From CAYLLT01 sp964591605 (GTDB lineage: Bacteria > Planctomycetota > Phycisphaerae > UBA1845 > PWPN01), in NCBI GenBank assembly GCA_964591605.1, contig CAZQEN010000244.1, forward strand, positions 1-11,795: a stretch of 11,795 bases of DNA. The letters run 5' to 3'. Positions 5,451 through 11,795 of the stretch are shown piece by piece; position 1 is the first letter of the stretch; each line of letters begins with the position of its first letter. The position numbers were made by a program, and so were the translations under genes. The notes below the pieces were generated by a model. The model was not told the DNA's origin. It ran no database searches and worked only from the letters and a program-made list of their open reading frames with translations.

Positions 5451-5487
5451 CCCCAAGAAGCCGCCTGCCGGGCCGGAGATCGTTCAG

Positions 5488-8400
5488 ATGAACGCAGCAC
5501 ACTCCATCCATCCAGCTACGCTCCGCACCCGCACGTCGGGGGCCGCAATCGCGACCGGACTGCGATCGCGGAAGAGTCCGATACTCCCGGCGATGCTGCT
5601 CCTGACAGGCATTGGGGCGCAAGGATGGCTCGGAGCCGGTATAGCCCGGGCGGCAACGATCACCTGGACCGGAGCTGCGGGAGATAGTTCGTGGCACAAT
5701 CCCGCCAACTGGGACCTCGCCCGCGTGCCTGACGCTGGGGATGACGTCGTTATTCCCGATGTGCCGGCGACGCCCATGGTCACATTCTCGTCGGGTGCGA
5801 CGGCAATCAACAGCGTTACGAGCTCCGAGCTCTTGACCATCTCGGGCGGTTCGCTGGACATCGCGACCGCGTCCACATTGAACAGCGGTTTGTCGCTTTC
5901 GGGCGGATCGCTCCTGGGCGCCGGGACCGTCACTGTCTCGGGCGCCTTGAACTGGTCGGGCGGCGGCATGGGCGGGACGGGTCAGACCATCGCCAACGGC
6001 ACGCTGACCATCACGGCAAGCAACCAGTCCCTGCATTCGGGCCGCACGCTGATCAACAACGGCACCGGGTCACTGCAAGGGTCCAATCTCTATATCACGA
6101 ACGCGTCGCTCATCAATGCAGGCACGTTTTCCCTGACCAACGACGTCACCATCAGCTTCGGGGGCGGCTCGCCGACGATCCAGAACAACGGCACCTGGAT
6201 CAAGAGTGCCGGAACCGGCCAAAGCTACTGCGGTGTTCCGTTCCACAACAGCGGCTCGGTGGACGTGCAGACCGGCCGCTTGACCCTGGCCGAGGGCGGC
6301 ACCAGCACCGGGTCGTTCGACGCCGATGCCGGAGCGGTCCTGGAACTGAACGGCACGCACACGCTGGGCGCCGCATCGAGCGTCAGCGCGGCCGGCACCG
6401 TGCAGGTCAGCGGCGGACTCACGATTGTCGATGGTCTCTGGAACGTGGCCGGTACGACGCTGCTCACAGCGGGCGCCTTCCGCGTCAACAGCGCGGCCGA
6501 CTGCGCCAACTACACGCAGACCGGCGGCATCCTGGAGGGTGCCGGCAACCTGACCGTCTCGGGGGCGTTGAACTGGTCGAGCGCCGGCGGCGGCAGCGGC
6601 ATGGGCGGGACTGGCCAGACCATCGCCAACGGCACTTTGACCATCTGGGCCCTCAACCAGTCCCTGTACCCCGGCCGCACGCTGATCAACAACGGCACCG
6701 GGTCACTGCAAGGCTCCAGTCTCATTATCACGGGCGCGACGCTCATCAATGCAGGCACCTTTTCCCTGACCAGCGACGTCACCATCAGCTTCGGGGGCGG
6801 CTCGCCGACGATCCAGAACAACGGTGCCTGGATCAAGAGTGCCGGAACCGGCCAAAGCTACTGCGATGTTCTGTTCCACAACACCGGCTCGGTGGACGTG
6901 CAGACCGGCCGGTTGACACTGGCCGGCGGCGGCACCAGCACCGGGTCGTTCGACGCCGATGCCGGAGCGGTCCTGGAACTGAACGGCACGCACACGCTGG
7001 GCGCCGCATCGAGCGTCAGCGCGGCCGGCACCGTGCAGGTCAGCGGCGGACTCACGATTGTCGATGGTCTCTGGAACGTGGCCGGTACGACGCTGCTCAC
7101 AGCGGGCGCCTTCCGCGTCAACAGCGCGGCCGACTGCGCCAACTACACGCAGACCGGCGGCATCCTGGAGGGTGCCGGCAACCTGACCGTCTCGGGGGCG
7201 TTGAACTGGTCGAGCGCCGGCGGCGGCAGCGGCATGGGCGGGACTGGCCAGACCATCGCCAACGGCACTTTGACCATCTGGGCCCTCAACCAGTCCCTGT
7301 ACCCCGGCCGCACGCTGATCAACAACGGCACCGGGTCACTGCAAGGCTCCAGTCTCATTATCACGGGCGCGACGCTCATCAACGAAGGCGCCTTTTCCCT
7401 GACCAGCGACGTCACCATCGGCGCCGGGGGCGGCTCGCCGACAATCCAGAACAACGGCGCCTGGATCAAGAGCGGAGGAACCGGTCAAAGCTACTGCGCT
7501 GTTCCATTCCACAACACTGGCTCGGTGGACGTGCAGACCGGCCGGTTGACCCTGGCCGAGGGCGGCACCAGCACCGGGTCGTTCGAAGTCGATGCCGGAG
7601 CGGTCCTGGAACTGAACGGCACGCACACGCTCGCCACCGGCGCCACCATGACCGGTGCGGGCACGTTGGAAATTGTCGGCGGGACGTTGAACGCAAGCGG
7701 CATCGGGACAGTCACCCTCGGCAACTTCATACAACAGAGCGGCACGACGCTTGCTCTCTCGATCCACGGCACATCGCCCGGAACCGACTACGACCAGTTG
7801 GTGATCGCAGGAAATGCAACGCTCTCGGGGAAGTTGAGCATCGACTATGGAACATTCCTTCCGTCCATTGGCAGCACGTACACGGTCATTACGTACGCCG
7901 GTACGCGGACCAACTGCTTCCCCGGCGGCTTGACCTCCACGCCGCCGCCCCCCGGCGGCCCCGCGCTGTCGCTGGATTGTGCCACGTGGCCGGGAGAGGT
8001 CCGACTCAAGGCGCCGACATTAATCGGCTGGTGGCGCGCGGAGGGTGATTCCACGGATTCCGCAGGCAACAATGATGGCACGGTGGTGAACGGCGCAGGG
8101 TTTACGACCGGAGTTTGCGGTCAGGCGTTCGATTTCAGCGGTAGTGGCGGCTACGTGGAAGTTCCCGAATCGCCAGCGATCGACTTCCCGCCGGGCTCAT
8201 CGTGGAGCGTGCGCTTCTGGGCACAACGGACGGGCTTGGCGCCAAACATCCAGCACCTGATCGGAAAGCGAGATGGTTGCGGGTTTGACCACAACTTCTA
8301 TCAGGTTGCCTTCGTCGATTCGGCATTGGACTTACTGCCGATTGGGCAATGGGTCCGGATCGCACAGACCATGGATGGCTCCACAAGCGTGGTGCGGTAC

Positions 8401-10554
8401 TACATCAATGGCGCGCTTATCGCGGAGGACTCCCAGGTGGGCGTGAGCAACGATGCGCCCTGGCGATTCGGCACATCGGGGGCATGCTACGAGATCTGGG
8501 GTCAAGACTTCAACGGATACATTGATGAAATCGAGTTCTATGATGGTACCCTCACACCCGCCCAATTGCATCACCCGTGCGTGCCGGACACGGACGAGGA
8601 CGGCATCCCGGATTCATCTGACAACTGCCCCAACCAGTCCAATGCCGGTCAGGAGGATACCGACGGCGACGGCGTGGGCGACGCGTGCGACAACTGTTCG
8701 AGCGTTGCCAACAACGACCAGGCAGACGGCGACACTGACGGCGACGGCAACTCCTGCGACAACTGCCCGACGGTCGCCAACCCCGCTCAGGAGGATACCG
8801 ACGACGACGGCGTGGGCGACCTGTGCGATAACTGCATCGGCGTAGCCAACAGCAACCAGGCTGATGCCGACCGCGACGGCCTCGGCGACGCCTGCGATCC
8901 ATGCACGGGTCCGGCTGGGCCGGTGCTCTGGTCCACCGCCAATGGCGGAAACGGTAACTACTACGAGTTCGTGCCGTCGGTTTCCATCGGCTGGCAGGCG
9001 GCCAAGACCAACGCCGCGACGCGGACGCATCTGGGCGTCGCGGGTCACCTGGCGACCATCACCTCCGCGGCCGAAAACGCGTTCCTCACCAGCACGTTCG
9101 GTGACAGCTCGCCCGCGCGGTTCGCCTGGATCGCCGGGCGCGAGCCGGCCGATGACGGCGTGTGGATCTGGGACGCCGGACCCGAGAGCGGCGTGCAGTT
9201 TGCCCAGTTTGCGTCGCCCACCCCGCCGCACAACTATGCCAACTGGGGCGGAAGCGAACCGAACGACGCGCCGGGCAACGACTACGCCGGCATGAACGTG
9301 GGAGCCAGCTACGGCGGGATCCAACCCGGCCAATGGGGCGATGGTAGCGATCCGCCGGACGCGCCTGACGCGATCATGGGCTACGTGGTGGAATACGAAG
9401 GCCCCATCGACCTCGATACCGACGACGACGGCATCGAGGACGCCTGCGACAACTGCCCGGATGTCGCCAACGCGAATCAGGCCGATGCCGACGACGACGG
9501 CGTGGGCGACGCCTGCGACGCGGCCGGGTGCGGCACGCTGCTGGTCCAGGTGGACAAGCACACGCTCGGCCAGGGCAACCACCCCGGCTCGACCAAGGAG
9601 GGCATTGTGGGCATGCAGGTGTGCGCGTTCAGCAAGGTGCAGGGCTCCTGCACCGCGGACGTGGGCGTCTCCTGGCAGAACTACAAGGAGATCTTCACGC
9701 AGTGCACGCCCGTGGCCTGCGCGCTCACCGACGCCAGCGGCGCGGCCCGGATCGTCCTGCCCGCGGGCAACTACGTCGCGGTCGGCAAGTACGATCCGGA
9801 TGGCCTGCCACCCAATGACGACGGCGACGAGCTCTATATCGGCGTGAGCGTCGGCGACGCGGGCTGCGCGCCCGACAACAACCCCGAGACCGTCGTCAAG
9901 CACAAGTACCTGCAGGTCATCCAGGACGGCAACGGCAAGCAGGTGCCGGCCAGGTACACGCAGCGCACCGGTTCGGACCTGCTCATCATCGAGCCCGAGT
10001 ACATCGTCTGGGACCAGACCCAGCAGCTCTATCCCTTCATCTTCCAGAGCGTAGGCGACTGGGATGTGACGGTGAGCGTTTCCCCGCCGCAGGGTTTTGA
10101 GGCCGATCAGCCCTCGCTGTCGGCGCAGGTGACCAGCGAGGTCGAGGCGGTGCAGTTCACCATCACCGAAACCGGCAGCGACCTGCTGCCGACGCAGACG
10201 CTCTTCCAGGTCGTGCACAATGGAGTGCCCGAGCAGATCCCCAGCGAGGTCGGCCTGCTGCTCACACCCATCTATGCCCAGGAGCAGGGCCACGACGTCG
10301 AAACCCTGCGGGCCCAGGGGCTGATCGCCGACGTGCCGCTGGCTCCGGCCGACCTGGACCAGGACGGCGACGTGGACGCCGACGACGTGGCCGACTTCAA
10401 GACCTGCGCCGACGGTCCGGCCGTCGCGCTGCCGCCGGCCTGCCAGAAGGTCGATTTCGACGGCGACGGTGACGGCGACATGAACGACTTCGGCCGCCTT
10501 CAGCGATGCTACTCCGGCCCCGGCGTGGGAGCGAACGCGAATTGCGGGACGTGA
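5488..10554 (+). CDS. Giant exported multidomain protein: repeats, LamG, TSP3, C-type lectin, dockerin-like
   Basis: The 1688-residue product is probably surface-attached or secreted. The ATG at 5488 has GGAG nine bases upstream. Residues 1-55 are a signal peptide with a long basic n-region and a likely cut after ARA (53-55). About 60-800 is a beta-rich repeat region like autotransporter or filamentous adhesin passengers, with three copies of a ~211-residue unit from 152 to 715, each with a Cys in GQSYC and copies 1 and 2 also in SAADC. A LamG-like domain spans about 845-1030. Five thrombospondin type 3 calcium-binding repeats (DTDGDGVGDACDNC type) fill 1032-1139. A C-type lectin domain spans about 1145-1306, with an EPN sugar-binding motif at 1257-1259. 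Two more type 3 repeats end near 1345. Residues 1346-1618 hold unassigned beta domains. The end (1622-1688) is dockerin-like, with DLDQDGDVDADD and DFDGDGDGDMND. Carbohydrate binding or adhesion is inferred from the domains. Confidence 0.9.
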   Translation: MNAAHSIHPATLRTRTSGAAIATGLRSRKSPILPAMLLLTGIGAQGWLGAGIARAATITWTGAAGDSSWHNPANWDLARVPDAGDDVVIPDVPATPMVTFSSGATAINSVTSSELLTISGGSLDIATASTLNSGLSLSGGSLLGAGTVTVSGALNWSGGGMGGTGQTIANGTLTITASNQSLHSGRTLINNGTGSLQGSNLYITNASLINAGTFSLTNDVTISFGGGSPTIQNNGTWIKSAGTGQSYCGVPFHNSGSVDVQTGRLTLAEGGTSTGSFDADAGAVLELNGTHTLGAASSVSAAGTVQVSGGLTIVDGLWNVAGTTLLTAGAFRVNSAADCANYTQTGGILEGAGNLTVSGALNWSSAGGGSGMGGTGQTIANGTLTIWALNQSLYPGRTLINNGTGSLQGSSLIITGATLINAGTFSLTSDVTISFGGGSPTIQNNGAWIKSAGTGQSYCDVLFHNTGSVDVQTGRLTLAGGGTSTGSFDADAGAVLELNGTHTLGAASSVSAAGTVQVSGGLTIVDGLWNVAGTTLLTAGAFRVNSAADCANYTQTGGILEGAGNLTVSGALNWSSAGGGSGMGGTGQTIANGTLTIWALNQSLYPGRTLINNGTGSLQGSSLIITGATLINEGAFSLTSDVTIGAGGGSPTIQNNGAWIKSGGTGQSYCAVPFHNTGSVDVQTGRLTLAEGGTSTGSFEVDAGAVLELNGTHTLATGATMTGAGTLEIVGGTLNASGIGTVTLGNFIQQSGTTLALSIHGTSPGTDYDQLVIAGNATLSGKLSIDYGTFLPSIGSTYTVITYAGTRTNCFPGGLTSTPPPPGGPALSLDCATWPGEVRLKAPTLIGWWRAEGDSTDSAGNNDGTVVNGAGFTTGVCGQAFDFSGSGGYVEVPESPAIDFPPGSSWSVRFWAQRTGLAPNIQHLIGKRDGCGFDHNFYQVAFVDSALDLLPIGQWVRIAQTMDGSTSVVRYYINGALIAEDSQVGVSNDAPWRFGTSGACYEIWGQDFNGYIDEIEFYDGTLTPAQLHHPCVPDTDEDGIPDSSDNCPNQSNAGQEDTDGDGVGDACDNCSSVANNDQADGDTDGDGNSCDNCPTVANPAQEDTDDDGVGDLCDNCIGVANSNQADADRDGLGDACDPCTGPAGPVLWSTANGGNGNYYEFVPSVSIGWQAAKTNAATRTHLGVAGHLATITSAAENAFLTSTFGDSSPARFAWIAGREPADDGVWIWDAGPESGVQFAQFASPTPPHNYANWGGSEPNDAPGNDYAGMNVGASYGGIQPGQWGDGSDPPDAPDAIMGYVVEYEGPIDLDTDDDGIEDACDNCPDVANANQADADDDGVGDACDAAGCGTLLVQVDKHTLGQGNHPGSTKEGIVGMQVCAFSKVQGSCTADVGVSWQNYKEIFTQCTPVACALTDASGAARIVLPAGNYVAVGKYDPDGLPPNDDGDELYIGVSVGDAGCAPDNNPETVVKHKYLQVIQDGNGKQVPARYTQRTGSDLLIIEPEYIVWDQTQQLYPFIFQSVGDWDVTVSVSPPQGFEADQPSLSAQVTSEVEAVQFTITETGSDLLPTQTLFQVVHNGVPEQIPSEVGLLLTPIYAQEQGHDVETLRAQGLIADVPLAPADLDQDGDVDADDVADFKTCADGPAVALPPACQKVDFDGDGDGDMNDFGRLQRCYSGPGVGANANCGT
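5941..7632 (+). repeat. Tandem 633-bp coding repeat, 2.7 copies
   Basis: Unit 1 is 5941-6561 (207 codons; it lacks four residues of a Gly/Ser-rich insert), unit 2 is 6562-7194 (211 codons) and unit 3 is partial, 7195-7632. Each begins GALNWS. The bases 6295-6749 and 6928-7382 are identical over 455 bp when compared base by base at an offset of 633. Flanking parts differ at scattered positions, including silent ones. This points to a recent duplication or gene conversion within the gene. A more diverged partial unit precedes unit 1. Confidence 0.9.
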
Positions 10555-10566
10555 AGCGGCTGAGAC

Positions 10567-11532
10567 TCAGCAGCCCGGGACGCCGCCGTTGTACGTGCAG
10601 GGGTTCAGACCCGGCCGCTTCGGCGTGTTGCCGCTGGGTTTGAACTTGGGCAGGCTGGCGGCCCCGCGGAACTTCCACGGCCGGAAGGTCTGGTCGGAGT
10701 TGAAAGGTGCGATGGAGATCATCCAGCCCTCGAACACCTCGATGCCGCTGCCGCCGGCGAACGGCGGGACATGGTGAGATTCGGCGTGACCGTCGAAGAA
10801 TGCCATCCCCGCCTTTCCCAGATGGCGCTCGGCGAACCGTTCAGGAAGCCCCAGGCCGTCATCCATCGAGTGGTTCGATATGCCGTGCTCTTCATCCTCA
10901 TCGGCGAACTGGATGGTCAGTGCGGGGAATCTGACCTGCGCGACTCTGGCCGGCAAACCCGCGCGACCATCGCGGGCTGAGAAGGCGAGCGCCACCGCCT
11001 CCGGCATGGAATAACTCAGCTTCCCGTTGAAGTCCACGGCGCTGGGGCAACGCAGGATATTGGGCTCTCTGTAATAGCGCCAGAGCCGCCCGCCCCGCGG
11101 CGCGTTTGACCATGCCTTCACATCCATCGGATTCTGAAGGCGACGGCCGATCAGCGCCTTCCACGTCCCGAACCAGGAGAGCCAATCGGTGCGCGTCCCG
11201 GCGGCATACTGGTTCATGAAGGCCATGTCGTTCGTGGCCGTGCCGGGCAGCCGACCGCCGTGATCGCTGGTGTAGAACAGCGCCGCCCCCATGAGCTGGC
11301 GAAGCTGGGCGTCGCACAACACGCTGCGGCTCTGGGCCCGGGCACGGCTCAAAGACGGCAGCAAAACCGAGATCAACAACGCGATGACGGCTGCCACAAC
11401 CAGCACCTCGATCAAGCTGAAGCCTGAACGGGCGCCGGCTCTCCTGAGCAGCGCTTCGGCCCCTCGGGTTCGTCTCTGGCCGGTTACCCGGTGCAGAGCG
11501 CGGGTTGCCTCGCCCCCAGTGGCAAGCGTCAT
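10567..11532 (-). CDS. Type IV pilin-like / pseudopilin protein with H-X9-DG motif
   Basis: The 321-residue product starts at the ATG at 11530-11532. It has a long 37-residue basic leader, then the prepilin peptidase site RSG|FSLIEVLVVAAVIALLISVLLPSLSRAR, with mature Phe at 38 and the conserved Glu at mature position 5 (Glu42). The hydrophobic helix runs to about residue 60. The C-terminal part has the planctomycete-type processing-associated signature H-X9-DG: His237 and Asp247-Gly248. Such proteins occur in large paralogous sets in these bacteria and are thought to be exported pseudopilins; exact roles are unknown. No pilus or type II secretion genes are adjacent. The stop is 12 bp from the stop of the convergent giant gene, and a good promoter lies upstream at 11639-11667. 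Confidence 0.9.
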   Translation of the reverse strand: MTLATGGEATRALHRVTGQRRTRGAEALLRRAGARSGFSLIEVLVVAAVIALLISVLLPSLSRARAQSRSVLCDAQLRQLMGAALFYTSDHGGRLPGTATNDMAFMNQYAAGTRTDWLSWFGTWKALIGRRLQNPMDVKAWSNAPRGGRLWRYYREPNILRCPSAVDFNGKLSYSMPEAVALAFSARDGRAGLPARVAQVRFPALTIQFADEDEEHGISNHSMDDGLGLPERFAERHLGKAGMAFFDGHAESHHVPPFAGGSGIEVFEGWMISIAPFNSDQTFRPWKFRGAASLPKFKPSGNTPKRPGLNPCTYNGGVPGC

Positions 11533-11638
11533 GGCTTACCCCACTTTGTTCACAAGATCCTGCGCGATTTGGCCCGAAACGGCTTCCTTGGAGGGCCCGG
11601 GGCGAAGTCCCTAAACCCTCACTTGAAATGCTACAAGG

Positions 11639-11667
11639 AGTTTACCCGTTCCCGGCCCGTGAGTCAA
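11639..11667 (-). promoter_or_regulatory. Promoter of the pseudopilin gene
   Basis: On the minus strand TTGACT (complement of 11662-11667, five of six matches) and TAAACT (complement of 11639-11644, four of six) are 17 bp apart. Transcription would start near 11632, giving a leader of about 100 nt. Confidence 0.6.
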
Positions 11668-11710
11668 CGCTGGTTTGGGGCGAATCCGGGCCGAGGGTGC
11701 GTGACACCTT

Positions 11711-11756
11711 GGGCGGGTCGCGAAGCCGCCCATTGTGATGTCCCGATGCATCGGGA
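11711..11756. repeat. Hairpin and 16-bp perfect palindrome at the right edge
   Basis: GGGCGG (11711-11716) pairs with CCGCCC (11726-11731) around a 9-nt loop. Ten bases on is the perfect palindrome TCCCGATGCATCGGGA (11741-11756). The palindrome may be an operator-like site or an interspersed repeat; I recall similar CCCGATGCATCGGG sequences in planctomycete genomes but cannot verify it here. No coding frame with support occupies 11533-11795. Confidence 0.45.
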
Positions 11757-11795
11757 TCTTCACGGCGCGCCGGGACACGTGCAGGCGGGACGCCG

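Noticed and set aside
5316..5456. N-terminal extension of the ECF sigma factor to the starts at 5366 or 5456
   Set aside because: The -10 box at 5365-5370 overlaps the ATG at 5366 and lies downstream of the one at 5456. The extra residues do not resemble the family.
6070..7772. Series of minus-strand frames with identical repeated products
   Set aside because: They repeat every 633 bp because the sense gene does. No start sites or family motifs support them.
8614..10293. Minus-strand open frame of 559 codons opposite the giant protein
   Set aside because: The sense strand shows clear lectin, type 3 repeat and other domains. The antisense product is Val/Ala/Arg-rich and mirrors the repeats.
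5488..10554. Cellulosome component
   Set aside because: The dockerin-like tail alone is not evidence: no glycoside hydrolase or cohesin domain is present in the window.

Overview
This high-GC window looks like chromosomal DNA of a member of the Planctomycetota. The evidence is the combination of gene families. There is a PF07638-type ECF sigma factor (TIGR02999-like), and a Hanks-type Ser/Thr kinase with a membrane segment and C-terminal TPR-like helices. There is also a prepilin-type protein with the H-X9-DG signature, and a very large secreted protein ending in a dockerin-like pair of DxDxDG motifs. All assignments come from reading the sequence; no database search was run.

Bases 1 to about 2380 look like the end of a small integrated mobile element. 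The left edge holds very small genes joined by stop/start overlaps: a partial gene, a 78-aa helical protein, a 29-aa membrane peptide and possibly a 43-aa basic peptide. The last overlaps an array of three hairpins repeating every 28-29 bp. A good sigma70-type promoter and a long, possibly structured leader come next, then a 116-aa gene with a strong stem terminator. The terminator sits immediately before the ribosome binding site of a tyrosine recombinase. The recombinase gene ends 53 bp from the 3' end of a tRNA-Val(GAC) gene on the opposite strand, the classic layout of a tRNA-targeted element. The other end of the element lies left of the window.

Bases 2381 to 5487 are host-like. They hold the tRNA with its own promoter, then the kinase gene (+), which converges on the ECF sigma gene (-) across a REP-like palindrome. 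The sigma gene has a clear promoter (TTGCCT-17-GATAAT) that also settles its start codon.

Bases 5488 to 10554 encode a 1688-aa exported protein. Its parts in order are: signal peptide, beta-rich repeat region, LamG-like domain, thrombospondin type 3 repeats interrupted by a C-type lectin domain, two less clear beta domains, and a terminal dockerin-like motif. The repeat region has a 633-bp period and contains two 455-bp stretches that are identical at DNA level. Convergent with it, only 12 bp away, is a pseudopilin-like gene (-) with a good promoter. The last 260 bp hold that promoter and a 16-bp perfect palindrome.

A reasonable inference is that the kinase and sigma factor form a local regulatory pair near a surface lectin or adhesin gene. 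The sequence shows only adjacency, not regulation.
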